Assembly: GCF_004362045.1 (NCBI RefSeq)
Contig: NZ_SNWX01000003.1
Span: forward strand, 62,001-126,000
DNA from: Halanaerobium saccharolyticum
Lineage (GTDB): Bacteria; Bacillota; Halanaerobiia; Halanaerobiales; Halanaerobiaceae
Length of the DNA: 64,000 nucleotides
Direction of reading: 5' to 3'
Numbering within the stretch: position 1 is the first letter of the stretch; every line of letters starts with the position of its first letter. The position numbers and the translations under genes are program-made. The notes below the pieces were generated by a model. It did no database searches, was not told the origin of the DNA, and worked only from the letters and a program-made list of their open reading frames with translations. Of the stretch, positions 17,297-26,457 are shown one piece after another.

Positions 17297-18748
17297 TTGT
17301 CAGTAGAAAATAAAATAATGTTAATTACATATGCCGATAGTCTGGGCCAGAACCTCAAAGATTTAAAAGAAGTATTAGACACTCATTTTAAAAAAGCAGT
17401 TGGTGGAGTTCATATTCTTCCTTTTTATCCTTCTTCTGCAGATCGGGGGTTTGCACCTCTAACTTACAGAGAAGTTGATCCTAAATTTGGGGACTGGAGT
17501 GATCTTGAAGCCTTAAAAGAAAATTATTATTTAATGTTTGATTTTATGGTTAATCACATTTCAAAACGGTCTGAGTACTTTAAGGATTTTCAGCAGCATA
17601 AAGATGATTCACAGTTCTCTGACTTTTTTATTCGCTATCAGGATTTCTGGGAAGATGGTGAGCCAACAGAAGAGGAAGTAGATTTAATTTATAAGAGAAA
17701 ACCCCGAGCGCCTTCGATTGAGGTAGAATTTGAAGATGGTACAGCTGAGAAAATTTGGTGCACCTTTGATCAAGAACAGCTTGATTTAAATATGGAATCT
17801 GAGGTTGTACGAAAATTTATTCAGGAAAATCTGGAATTTTTGGCGGATAAAGGTGCTTCCATTATTAGACTGGATGCTTTTGCCTATGCGATCAAAAAGG
17901 CGGGGACCAGCTGTTTCTTTATTGAACCTGAGATCTGGGAACTGTTAGATTACTGTAAAGATATTTTAGCAGAAAAAGGTGTAGAAATATTATCCGAGAT
18001 TCACGAGCATTATTCAATTCAGCTCAAAATTGCCGAAAAGGGTCATCCTGTTTATGATTTTTCTCTGCCGATGCTGTTACTGCACTCAATTTACAGTTCA
18101 AACTCGAAAAGGCTTAGAGACTGGCTAAAAAAGTGTCCTGAGCATCAATATACAACTCTAGATACTCATGATGGGATTGGAGTCGTTGATGTCAAAGATT
18201 TAATGACAGACCAGGAAATAGAGGCAGCCAGAGAAACGCTTTACAAACAGGGTTCTAATGTTAAAAAAGTCTACAGCAGTGAGGCTTATGATAACCTTGA
18301 TATTTATCAGATTAACTGCAGTTATTATTCAGCTTTAGGTAATGACAATGATTCTTATCTGCTGGCAAGAGCTGTCCAGTTTTTTGCTCCCGGTATCCCA
18401 CAGGTTTATTATGTAGGAATGCTGGCTGGGAAAAATGATATTGAACTTTTAGAAGCGACAAAGGTAGGGCGTAATATTAACCGCCATTATTATTCTAAAG
18501 CAGAAATAGATAAGGAAGTAAAACGACCTGTGGTTCAGAAGCTGATAAAATTAATGGAATTCCGCAATTATTATCCCGCCTTTGATGGAGATTATACAAT
18601 TCATGATTCGGAGAGTGAGGAAAATCTAAAGATAAGCTGGCAGAAGGGAGAAACAGAAGCACACTTAAATGCTGATTTTAGCAGCTGCAGTTTTGAAATC
18701 AAGTATTTTGATCGGGAAAATGCAGAGCTAAAAACTTTAAATCTCTAA
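17297..18748 (+). CDS. Sucrose phosphorylase (GH13_18)
   Basis: A 483-residue cytosolic enzyme that cleaves sucrose with phosphate to glucose 1-phosphate and fructose. The GH13_18 blocks are present: LPFYPSSADRGFAPL near residue 36, nucleophile Asp193 (RLDAFAYA), acid/base Glu234 (SEIHEHY), Asp292 (DTHDGIGV) and the FFAPGIPQVYYVGMLAGKND loop. The acceptor-loop segment NLDIYQIN keeps a Tyr that in my recollection marks sucrose phosphorylase, whereas sucrose 6'-phosphate phosphorylases carry His; this favours free sucrose. The start is TTG with GGGAGGGG upstream. A LacI regulator follows on the same strand. Confidence 0.88.
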   Translation: MSVENKIMLITYADSLGQNLKDLKEVLDTHFKKAVGGVHILPFYPSSADRGFAPLTYREVDPKFGDWSDLEALKENYYLMFDFMVNHISKRSEYFKDFQQHKDDSQFSDFFIRYQDFWEDGEPTEEEVDLIYKRKPRAPSIEVEFEDGTAEKIWCTFDQEQLDLNMESEVVRKFIQENLEFLADKGASIIRLDAFAYAIKKAGTSCFFIEPEIWELLDYCKDILAEKGVEILSEIHEHYSIQLKIAEKGHPVYDFSLPMLLLHSIYSSNSKRLRDWLKKCPEHQYTTLDTHDGIGVVDVKDLMTDQEIEAARETLYKQGSNVKKVYSSEAYDNLDIYQINCSYYSALGNDNDSYLLARAVQFFAPGIPQVYYVGMLAGKNDIELLEATKVGRNINRHYYSKAEIDKEVKRPVVQKLIKLMEFRNYYPAFDGDYTIHDSESEENLKISWQKGETEAHLNADFSSCSFEIKYFDRENAELKTLNL

Positions 18749-18850
18749 AGTAAATAATTAAATTAGAGGTGCAAAATTATCAGGACTCTAAATTATAGCA
18801 GTTGATTTACTATTTTAAGGGCATTAATTATTCAGGAGGTAGAGTTTAAG

Positions 18851-19825
18851 ATGACTACACAAAAAGATGTAGCCGAAAAGGCAGGTGTGACGGTAACTAC
18901 AGTCTCCCGGGTGATTAATAATCGGGGTTATATAGCTGATGAGACTAGAAATAAAGTTTTTACGGTAATGGAAGAGCTGAATTACCGTCCTAATGCTGTT
19001 GCCAGGTCACTAACTAAACAGCAATCGAATGTTCTGGGAGTTATTTTACCAGCAGTTAATCATCCCTTTTTTAGCAGCCTGTTATCCTATTTAGAAGAAT
19101 TTGCCTACCAGCAGGACTATAAGATTATGCTCTGTAATTCCCGGCTGGAGGCAGAAAAGGAAAAAGACTATTTTAATATGCTGCGGGCCCAGCAGGTAGA
19201 CGGAATTTTTCTGGCCAGCCATACTATTGATATTGCTGCTGAAACGAAGATTGATCTGCCAGTTATAACTTTTGATCGCGAAATTGAAGGTCTCCCTTAT
19301 ATCTGTGCTGATAACAAAAAAGGGGGTAAACTGGCAGCAGAACATCTGCTGGCCCGGGGAGCAAAAAAACTGGCCTATATTGGGGGAAGTCTGGAACTGG
19401 ATTTACTCTCCAATCAGCGTTATCAGAGTTTTAAGGAAAAAGCGGAAGCAGCTGGCTTTAAGGTTGAGAATTATCAATGTCAGTTGGACAGCTTTGACCG
19501 TCGAGAATATCAGCAGCTGGCAGCCAAAATCTTTTCTGAAAATAGAGAGCTTGATGGTATATTTGCCGGCAGTGACCTGATTGCTGCTGCAGTGATTAAG
19601 CAAGCTCAAAAAAATGGGATTAAGGTGCCTGAGGACTTAAAAGTTATTGGTTATGATGATCTTGAGCTGGCCCGCCTCTATAATCCGGAAATCACAACAA
19701 TTAGACAGCCGACAGCAGAGATAGCCCGGAAAGCTGTGGGGCAGCTGCTGAAGGCAGTAAAGGGAGAAGAAATTAATAAGAAGAATATTTTAGATGTCGA
19801 ATTAATTGTCCGGGAATCGGCCTAA
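18851..19825 (+). CDS. LacI-family transcriptional regulator
   Basis: A 324-residue repressor. The N-terminal helix-turn-helix and hinge (TQKDVAEKAGVTVTTVSRVI, about residues 3-22, with the ARSL hinge near 55) are followed by a periplasmic-binding-protein-like ligand core (about 60-324) with the usual VDGIFLAS and IGYDDLELARLYNPEITTIRQP segments. Being downstream of sucrose phosphorylase, it probably answers to sucrose or a breakdown product and controls the storage-sugar genes. The cre-like site before glgP is a candidate target. CAGGAGGT precedes the ATG. Confidence 0.9.
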   Translation: MTTQKDVAEKAGVTVTTVSRVINNRGYIADETRNKVFTVMEELNYRPNAVARSLTKQQSNVLGVILPAVNHPFFSSLLSYLEEFAYQQDYKIMLCNSRLEAEKEKDYFNMLRAQQVDGIFLASHTIDIAAETKIDLPVITFDREIEGLPYICADNKKGGKLAAEHLLARGAKKLAYIGGSLELDLLSNQRYQSFKEKAEAAGFKVENYQCQLDSFDRREYQQLAAKIFSENRELDGIFAGSDLIAAAVIKQAQKNGIKVPEDLKVIGYDDLELARLYNPEITTIRQPTAEIARKAVGQLLKAVKGEEINKKNILDVELIVRESA

Positions 19826-19893
19826 ATAATTAATAATCTGGCTTTTAGTAGAAATTTTAAAATGGTTTAATGGCAGACCTAGCTTAAATAATA

Positions 19894-19925
19894 AAAAGGC
19901 AGGGTTTAGACTTCCCCTGCCTTAG
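19894..19925. terminator. Bidirectional terminator between lacI-type gene and glgD
   Basis: AAAGGCAGGG pairs with CCCTGCCTT around a nine-base loop, with A and T tracts on the two sides. It separates two convergent genes. Confidence 0.85.
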
Positions 19926-19970
19926 TTAACTTTAATCTCCTTATTTTTTAAAAGTGATTCAGGTTTTAAT

Positions 19971-21086
19971 TTAAACTATAGCATTTTTGGCAATAATCAT
20001 TGGTAAATTAGTATCACCTTTAAGTGATTTATTAGAAGTTATCTGAACTCCCTTATCTAAAATCACATTTTCCAGATAAGCATTGGCCCCTATCTCTGAT
20101 TTCTGCATAATAATTGAGTTTTTAATAACTGCTCCAGGGTGGACTTTAACTCCCCTGAATAAAACACTATTTTTAACCTCCCCTTTGATGGAACAGCCAT
20201 TTGCAGCCAGAATGTTTCTGGCATTTACACCATTTTTATAGGCAGTTGGAGCTTCATCTTTGGGTTTGGTAAAAATTGGACCGTTTTTTAAAAAGAGGTC
20301 CTGCCAGACATTCGGTTTTAATAGTTCCAGATTACTCTTGTAATAACCATTGATAGAATTAATAACAGCTGCATAGGAATGGAAGGGATAACCATAGACT
20401 TTTAGATGATCAAGATTACCAATGATTGCATTTTTAACAAAATCCCATTCTCCTTTAGAAATGCAGTCATCAATAATATCTAATAGCAGTTCTTTTTTCA
20501 TTATATAACGCTGGAGAGAAATCTTTTTGTAAAAATTCTTTTTGGGGTCAACTTTCATGTCAATAATTCGATCATTATCATCAGTATTAATTACTGTATA
20601 AGTTGTGTCTCTGCGAAAGACATCCAGCTCCCGGTAAATTATTGTAATATCATTTTCATGTTCTACATGATATTTAAAGGCATCTCGGTAGTCAATATTG
20701 GCAACAACATTGGGACTGCCGATAATTACATATTCCTGATTGCTTCGTTTAATATAGTCAATATTACTGGCGAAGTTCTGAAGATCTCCTTTGTAGGCTC
20801 TATTTGCCTGATAAATATGGGCTGGAGGCAGAATAAAGAGACCATTGCGTTTGCGGTCTAAATCCCAGGCTTTGCCAAAACCTATGTGGTCCATTAGTGA
20901 GCGGTACTTAGTTTGTAAGAGCAGACCAACATTAGTTACTCCTGAGTTAACCAGATTGGATAAAGGAAAATCAATTAGTCGGTAGCGAGCTCCAAAAGGA
21001 ACAGAAGCTAAAGAACGGTGGCCGGTTAATTTATCCAGGAATGATTCATCAAGGGCATTGTTGATAATAGCCATTACATTATTCAT
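19971..21086 (-). CDS. glgD: ADP-glucose pyrophosphorylase-like regulatory subunit GlgD
   Basis: A 371-residue GlgC paralogue. It has the nucleotidyltransferase N-domain ([17 protein letters not shown]) and the left-handed beta-helix C-domain (VHPGAVIKNSIIMQKSEIG). The GGKGTRL nucleotide loop of GlgC is absent, with AIINNALDES in its place, as in GlgD subunits that tune rather than catalyse. I start at 21086, the ATG after GGCGGAG, because the family begins with NVM-type sequence; the frame extends 33 codons further but that part overlaps the end of glgC. It is the last gene of glgB-glgC-glgD. Confidence 0.92.
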   Translation of the reverse strand: MNNVMAIINNALDESFLDKLTGHRSLASVPFGARYRLIDFPLSNLVNSGVTNVGLLLQTKYRSLMDHIGFGKAWDLDRKRNGLFILPPAHIYQANRAYKGDLQNFASNIDYIKRSNQEYVIIGSPNVVANIDYRDAFKYHVEHENDITIIYRELDVFRRDTTYTVINTDDNDRIIDMKVDPKKNFYKKISLQRYIMKKELLLDIIDDCISKGEWDFVKNAIIGNLDHLKVYGYPFHSYAAVINSINGYYKSNLELLKPNVWQDLFLKNGPIFTKPKDEAPTAYKNGVNARNILAANGCSIKGEVKNSVLFRGVKVHPGAVIKNSIIMQKSEIGANAYLENVILDKGVQITSNKSLKGDTNLPMIIAKNAIV

Positions 21087-21126
21087 ATTTGCTCCGCCTT
21101 TTTTATAAACAGGTGTCATCATCATT

Positions 21127-22317
21127 TTATCCCACCACCATTCCTGCTTTAATATTTGAGGCTTCAGGGATGACCTCATCATCACCGATAACTGTAATTT
21201 TTAGTTCATCACTAGCTTCTTTTTCTTTTTCAATTCCAATTTTAGAATCTTTTTCTACAATTACATTTCTACCCACAATGGAGTTTTTAATTTTGGCACC
21301 AGTATTGACCCTGGTATTGGGCAGGATAACTGAATCTTCCACAACAGCATCCTGGGCCACTTTAACCCCAAAGAAGAGAACTGAATTTTTGACTGTTCCC
21401 ATAATTTGAGTTCCCTTATTGATCATCGAATTATCGACCACTGCATCTTCGGATAAATACTGGGGCGGTCGATTGGGGTTAACACTATAAATAATCCAGT
21501 TTCTGTCCTGGAGTTCCAGATCTGGCTCTTCTCCCAGCAGATCCATATGTGCCTGCCAGTAACTCTCGATGGTTCCTACATCTTTCCAGTACCCATCAAA
21601 GGTATAGGCATAAAAGTTTAATTCATCAGCCATCATTTTTGGAATAATATTGTGCCCAAAATCTCCGGCTGAATCTTCATTTTCTTCTGCTTCTTCAATT
21701 AAATATTTTCTTAGATATTCCCAGTTAAAGATATAAATTCCCATTGAGGCGAGATTGTTTTTGGCGTTTTCTGGTTTTTCCTGGAACTCAATAATTTTTT
21801 GATCCTGATTGGTATTCATAATGCCAAAACGGTGAGTTTCCTTCCAGGGAACCTCCACTACCCCAATAGAAATGTCAGCATTTTTTTCTTTATGATAATT
21901 TAACATTTCTGCATAATCCATTTTATAAATATGGTCTCCTGAGAGGACCAGCACATACTCCGGATCATGAATATCTAAAAATTCTATATTCTGGTAGATT
22001 GCATCTGCAGTTCCTTTATACCAGGAACCTCCCCCTTCTCTAACATAAGGGGGAAGTACAGTTACTCCTCCATTGTGGCGGTCAAGATCCCAGGAACTGC
22101 CGCTGCCAATGTAGCTGTTTAAAACCAGGGGTTTATACTGAGTTAAAACTCCAACAGTAGTGATCCCGGAATTAGTACAGTTGCTGAGGGGAAAATCAAT
22201 CAATCTATATTCTGCCCCAAAGGGAACAGCTGGTTTTGCGATATTATTAGTTAAAACTCCCAATCTTGTTCCTTTTCCACCGGCAAGTAACATAGCTACC
22301 ATTTCTTCTTTAGGCAT
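21127..22317 (-). CDS. glgC: Glucose-1-phosphate adenylyltransferase GlgC
   Basis: A 396-residue enzyme making ADP-glucose from ATP and glucose 1-phosphate, the committed step of bacterial glycogen synthesis. It shows the nucleotide loop [14 protein letters not shown] (residues 10-23), the conserved KPAVPFG Lys, [21 protein letters not shown] (catalytic Asp and Lys) and FQEKP, and a C-terminal left-handed beta-helix. The start overlaps the end of glgB by eight bases, and glgD follows, so the three are one minus-strand operon. Activity probably requires GlgD, as in Bacillus and its relatives. Confidence 0.95.
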   Translation of the reverse strand: MPKEEMVAMLLAGGKGTRLGVLTNNIAKPAVPFGAEYRLIDFPLSNCTNSGITTVGVLTQYKPLVLNSYIGSGSSWDLDRHNGGVTVLPPYVREGGGSWYKGTADAIYQNIEFLDIHDPEYVLVLSGDHIYKMDYAEMLNYHKEKNADISIGVVEVPWKETHRFGIMNTNQDQKIIEFQEKPENAKNNLASMGIYIFNWEYLRKYLIEEAEENEDSAGDFGHNIIPKMMADELNFYAYTFDGYWKDVGTIESYWQAHMDLLGEEPDLELQDRNWIIYSVNPNRPPQYLSEDAVVDNSMINKGTQIMGTVKNSVLFFGVKVAQDAVVEDSVILPNTRVNTGAKIKNSIVGRNVIVEKDSKIGIEKEKEASDELKITVIGDDEVIPEASNIKAGMVVG

Positions 22318-24217
22318 ATCTATTACCTCCTTTGTATTTCAAGTAGATACCGGCCAGCGGCGGCAGATTAATACTAATTGAGTAATCAAAACCATGGAAA
22401 GGCTTTGCTTCAGCTTTGACTCTGGCTGCTGTTTCATAGTCAGAGCCTCCATAAACTTTTTGGTCACTGTTTAAAAGAAGTTCGTATTCTCCAGGTCCGG
22501 GAACTCCAATTCGGTAGTCATCTCTTGGTACAGGAGTAAAGTTTAAAACAATTATTAGCTGCTGCGCTTCATTTTCAGAACTTCTGATAAAGCTGAGAAC
22601 ACTCTGCTCATAATCATCTGCTTCAATCCAGCGAAAACCGGCATGTTCATGATCCAGTTCCCAGAGTGCTTTTTCCTTAAGATAAACCTGATTTAATTCC
22701 TGCATAAAGTCCTGAGTTAATTGATGTTTTTCATAATCCAGCAAAAGCCAGTCCAGATCCTGTTTAAAATCCCATTCAATAAATTGTCCAAATTCTCCTC
22801 CCATAAAGAGAAGGTTTTTGCCGGGGTGAGCATACATATAGGTAAAAAGAAGCCTCAGGTTGGCAAATTTTTGCCAGTAATCTCCCGGCATTTTGTCGAG
22901 TAATGACTTTTTGCCGTGGACAACTTCATCATGGGAAAGAGGAAGCACATAATTTTCGCTCTGACTGTACATACTGGAAAAAGTTAATTTGTTGTGTTCC
23001 CATTTTCGATAAACTGGATCATGTTCCATATAAGCAAGAGTATCGTTCATCCAGCCCATATTCCACTTGAAGTTAAAACCGAGACCTCCTTCATCAACAG
23101 GAGCTGTAACTAAAGGCCAGGCACTTGATTCCTCAGCGATCATTAAAATTCCAGGATAACGTTCAAACATTTCACTGTTTAGTTCTTTAATAAATTCTAT
23201 GGCCTCTAAATTTTCAAAACCACCATATTCGTTGGCAGCCCACTGGCCATCTTCTTTTTCGTAGTTTAAATAAAGCATATTGCTGACTGCATCAACTCTT
23301 AATCCGTCAATATGAAACTTATCCAGCCAGTAATCAGCACTGGAAATTAAAAAACTCCAGATTTCATTCTGGGCGAAGTCAAAATTTAGAGTATCCCACT
23401 GGATATTTTCGGCTCGGCGGGGATCAGAACTTTCATAAAGGTGAGAGCCGTCAAATAATCTTAAGCCGTGATCATCTTTACAAAAATGGCTTGGAACCCA
23501 GTCCATAATAACTCCTATATCATTCTGATGCAGCTGATCTACAAAATACATAAAATCTTCGGGAGTACCATACCGGGATGTTAAGGCGAAATAACCTGTA
23601 GTTTGATAGCCCCAGGAACCGGGAAAAGGATATTCCGTTAAGGGCATCAGCTCTACATGTGTAAAACCCATTTCATTAATATAGGGTACCAGTTCATCGG
23701 CAATTTCTCTGTAATTCATTAACTCCCCATCTTTTTGTTTCCAGGACCCCAGATGCATTTCGTAAATACTGAGCGGTTCTTTATGATAGTTAGCCTTTTT
23801 CCGTTTCTTGACCCATTTTTGATCACTCCAGCTGTGTTTTTCTGCCTCATAAATTTGAGAAGCTGTTTTGGGAGCTGGTTCCTGTCTTCTGGCATAGGGA
23901 TCTGCTTTAACTCGAACTACCCCTCTATAGCCTCGAATCCAGTATTTATAATACATTTTATTTTCTGCACCTGCGACAAAAGTGGTCCAGATTCCGGAAT
24001 CTTTAATCTTCTGCATTGGATTTTGAAGTTTATCCCAGTCATTAAAATCACCAATCACACTAATTTCTTCAGCATTTGGTGCCCAGAGTGTAAAGCGTAC
24101 TCCTTTTTTACCGTTCTCTTCTGTGATATGTGCTCCTAAAAAATTATAACTTTCATAATGTCTGCCCTGATGAAAAAGATAGCGATCGTAATCACCAGGA
24201 AAATTATTTTTTGGCAT
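22310..24217 (-). CDS. glgB: 1,4-alpha-glucan branching enzyme GlgB
   Basis: A 635-residue GH13 enzyme that introduces alpha-1,6 branches into glycogen. A CBM48 domain (about 25-120, with [20 protein letters not shown]) precedes the barrel. Catalytic residues are Asp309 (GLRVDAVSN) and Glu362 (IAEESSAWP), with [16 protein letters not shown] carrying the third Asp. The C-terminal beta domain is complete. At 635 residues it is the shorter form without the extra N-terminal repeat of the E. coli enzyme. It is first in glgBCD, divergent from glgA. Confidence 0.95.
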   Translation of the reverse strand: MPKNNFPGDYDRYLFHQGRHYESYNFLGAHITEENGKKGVRFTLWAPNAEEISVIGDFNDWDKLQNPMQKIKDSGIWTTFVAGAENKMYYKYWIRGYRGVVRVKADPYARRQEPAPKTASQIYEAEKHSWSDQKWVKKRKKANYHKEPLSIYEMHLGSWKQKDGELMNYREIADELVPYINEMGFTHVELMPLTEYPFPGSWGYQTTGYFALTSRYGTPEDFMYFVDQLHQNDIGVIMDWVPSHFCKDDHGLRLFDGSHLYESSDPRRAENIQWDTLNFDFAQNEIWSFLISSADYWLDKFHIDGLRVDAVSNMLYLNYEKEDGQWAANEYGGFENLEAIEFIKELNSEMFERYPGILMIAEESSAWPLVTAPVDEGGLGFNFKWNMGWMNDTLAYMEHDPVYRKWEHNKLTFSSMYSQSENYVLPLSHDEVVHGKKSLLDKMPGDYWQKFANLRLLFTYMYAHPGKNLLFMGGEFGQFIEWDFKQDLDWLLLDYEKHQLTQDFMQELNQVYLKEKALWELDHEHAGFRWIEADDYEQSVLSFIRSSENEAQQLIIVLNFTPVPRDDYRIGVPGPGEYELLLNSDQKVYGGSDYETAARVKAEAKPFHGFDYSISINLPPLAGIYLKYKGGNRYA

Positions 24218-24486
24218 AAAGCTTCCCCCCTAGAATCTTAAATAAATTTATTTTAAAAAATCTAAATCTTCTGTTGTATTGTATTTATTCTCTATTTATT
24301 TTAAATTTCCTTTAATTAATCAGTGTCTAGGTTCTTAATTTACAAGTCTTTTTATAAAAATCGATTTAGTTGACATTGGACTTTACTTTTATTAAACTAA
24401 AGATGTAAGATATAAAATTTAGTTGATTTTGTAAATTTAACAGACAGTAGATAGAATTGAGTTGGATACTTACAGGAGGTGGCTCC
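24218..24486 (+). promoter_or_regulatory. Divergent glgB/glgA promoter region
   Basis: On the plus strand TTGACA (24370-24375), 17 bases and TAAACT (24393-24398) form a good promoter for glgA. On the minus strand GGGGGGAAGC is the glgB RBS. The remaining AT-rich sequence shows no obvious operator. Confidence 0.65.
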
Positions 24487-26256
24487 ATGAATAACGAAAA
24501 GAAGAAAATTTTATTTGTAGCTTCAGAGGCGGATCCATTTATTAAAACCGGGGGACTGGCTGATGTTGCTGGATCTTTACCACAGGCACTGAGAGATGAA
24601 GGGCATGATGTTCGACTGGTGATTCCACAGTACCGACAGATTCCCCAGAAATACAAGGATAGAATGGAAGCGGTCTGCCATTTTAGAACAAATCTGGGCT
24701 GGAGAGATACATATCTAGGTGTAAACAGATTAGAAGAAGATGGAGTTCCAGTTTATTTTATTGACAATAATTATTATTTTGATCGTGATTCAATTTACGA
24801 AAATGAAGATAAACACGAGCAGTTTGCATTTTTCTCACAGGCAGTTTTAGATATGCTGCCGGTAATTGGTTTTAAGCCGGATATTATTCATGCAAATGAC
24901 TGGCAGACCGGTCCTCTGCCTCTGCTTTTTGCCGATCGTTATCGACAGCAGAGTTATTATCAGGATATTAAAACAGTGTTTACAATCCACAATCTGCGTT
25001 ATCAGGGCCAGTTTGCAGGCCATGCAGCCGGAGATGTTTTAGGGGTAGCTCCACATCACTGGGAAAGTGGTAATATTAGACATAATGGGCTGCTTAATTA
25101 TATGAAGTCGGGAATTGTCTATGCTGATCATGTAACAACAGTGAGTAAAAGTTATGCTAACGAAATTCAGACTTCCTATTTTGGTGAGGGTCTGGATTAT
25201 TCCTTAAGAATGAGGGGCGATGATTTAACTGGTATTCTAAATGGGATTAGCTATGATAAGTTTGATCCTGAGACCAATAAAAATCTGGCAGTTAATTTTT
25301 CTAAAGGGGAAACTGACAAAAAATTAGCCAATAAGGTTTATATTCAGCAGAAACTCGGTCTGGAAGTCAGGGGAGATAAACCACTGATTGGTTTTATTTC
25401 GAGAATGGTTGAGCAGAAAGGTCTTGATCTGATCCAGGCTGTCTTTGACGAAATAATGGCAGCCGGAGCTCAGCTGTTAATTCTGGGTACAGGCCAGAGG
25501 GAATACGAAGAGTTCTTTAAGGCCAAACAGCATCAATATCCGGATAACCTGTCGGTTAATATTAAATATGATGCTCAGCTGGCAGATCAAATTTATGCCG
25601 GTGTTGATATGTTCTTAATGCCTTCCCGATATGAGCCCTGTGGTTTAAGTCAGCTGATTAGTTTTCGCTATGGCACCATTCCTGTAGTTAGAGAAACCGG
25701 AGGCTTAAATGATACGGTAGTTCCCTATAATGAAGAGACAGGTGAAGGTACAGGTTTCAGTTTCAGTGACTATAATGCCCATGATATGCTGCATACAATT
25801 GAGAGAGCAGTTTCTTTTTATGATCAGAAGGGAGTCTGGAATAAGCTAGTCAATCGAGTTATGAATCTTGATTACAGCTGGCACCACTCGGCTAAAAAAT
25901 ATTCTGAGCTTTATCATAAATTGACCGCTGAGGAAAAAGAGAATCTGCTGCAGCAGGGAGTTCAATCAGCAGTTAAGATAAAGATTTATCAACCTGATCC
26001 AGAAAAAGCTGCTGCTAAAGAAAAAAGTAAAAAGCAGAGTCAAAAAGTTAAAAGTAAAAAGCAAGATTTAGTAAATATTAATCAGGCTTCAGTGTCTGAA
26101 CTGGCTGAACTTCCTGGAATTGGAAATGCCTATGCAGAAAGAATAGCAGCCTTTAGAGAAAAAAATGGTGAGTTTAAAAAGAGATCAGAACTGACTAAAG
26201 TTAAAGGGATTGGTCAGAAAAAATACCAGAAGATATCTAATTTGTTAACTATCTAA
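24487..26256 (+). CDS. glgA: Glycogen synthase GlgA fused to a C-terminal ComEA-type HhH domain
   Basis: Residues 1-480 are a normal GT5 starch/glycogen synthase that adds glucose from ADP-glucose to glycogen: KTGGLADVAGSLPQAL near residue 20, HANDWQTGPLP, and the donor-site block PSRYEPCGLSQL near 382. Such proteins usually end near YSWHHSAKKYSELY. Here a Lys/Gln-rich linker (about 495-526) leads to residues 527-589, a helix-hairpin-helix pair: DLVNINQASVSELAELPGIG, then FREKNGEFKKRSEL and VKGIGQKKYQKI, as in the competence protein ComEA. HhH domains of this type bind DNA. The fusion is in frame with no gap or stop. The ATG follows CAGGAGGTGG; an upstream in-frame TTG at 24457 would translate the RBS and is rejected. 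Confidence 0.93.
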   Translation: MNNEKKKILFVASEADPFIKTGGLADVAGSLPQALRDEGHDVRLVIPQYRQIPQKYKDRMEAVCHFRTNLGWRDTYLGVNRLEEDGVPVYFIDNNYYFDRDSIYENEDKHEQFAFFSQAVLDMLPVIGFKPDIIHANDWQTGPLPLLFADRYRQQSYYQDIKTVFTIHNLRYQGQFAGHAAGDVLGVAPHHWESGNIRHNGLLNYMKSGIVYADHVTTVSKSYANEIQTSYFGEGLDYSLRMRGDDLTGILNGISYDKFDPETNKNLAVNFSKGETDKKLANKVYIQQKLGLEVRGDKPLIGFISRMVEQKGLDLIQAVFDEIMAAGAQLLILGTGQREYEEFFKAKQHQYPDNLSVNIKYDAQLADQIYAGVDMFLMPSRYEPCGLSQLISFRYGTIPVVRETGGLNDTVVPYNEETGEGTGFSFSDYNAHDMLHTIERAVSFYDQKGVWNKLVNRVMNLDYSWHHSAKKYSELYHKLTAEEKENLLQQGVQSAVKIKIYQPDPEKAAAKEKSKKQSQKVKSKKQDLVNINQASVSELAELPGIGNAYAERIAAFREKNGEFKKRSELTKVKGIGQKKYQKISNLLTI

Positions 26257-26285
26257 CTGCTTGAATAACTAAAATAAATGTCTGG

Positions 26286-26313
26286 GCCGTCTTCACTGGC
26301 GGTCTTTTTCTTG
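26286..26313 (+). terminator. Terminator after glgA
   Basis: CCGTC-TTCACT-GGCGG, with flanking pairs, is followed by CTTTTTC. The stem contains one G/T pair. Confidence 0.65.
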
Positions 26314-26361
26314 TTAAATGTTGATAAAAATATCACAATTTAATAAAAATCTCACTTTTGT

Positions 26362-26390
26362 TTGCTTATAGCTTTTAGATTAAATATAAT
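26362..26390 (+). promoter_or_regulatory. Promoter of the FucI-like gene
   Basis: TTGCTT (26362-26367), 17 bases and TATAAT (26385-26390). GGAGG follows ahead of the ATG at 26458. Confidence 0.6.
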
Positions 26391-26457
26391 AGAAGTAGAG
26401 AAATATAAGTTGAGTTGGGTTTAAATAATATTTTAAATAATAGCTGGAGGTTTAATA

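Noticed and set aside
17297-18748. Sucrose 6'-phosphate phosphorylase
   Set aside because: The acceptor loop keeps Tyr (LDIYQIN), which I associate with free sucrose; kept only as an alternative.
21087-21185. N-terminal extension of GlgD
   Set aside because: It overlaps the end of glgC and family members start with the NVM-type sequence at 21086.
23735-24139. 134-codon plus-strand frame opposite glgB
   Set aside because: It lies entirely within a certain glgB on the other strand and has no RBS or recognisable domain.
24457-24486. Upstream TTG start for glgA
   Set aside because: The added residues would be translated from the RBS GGAGGTGG itself; the ATG at 24487 is well spaced.
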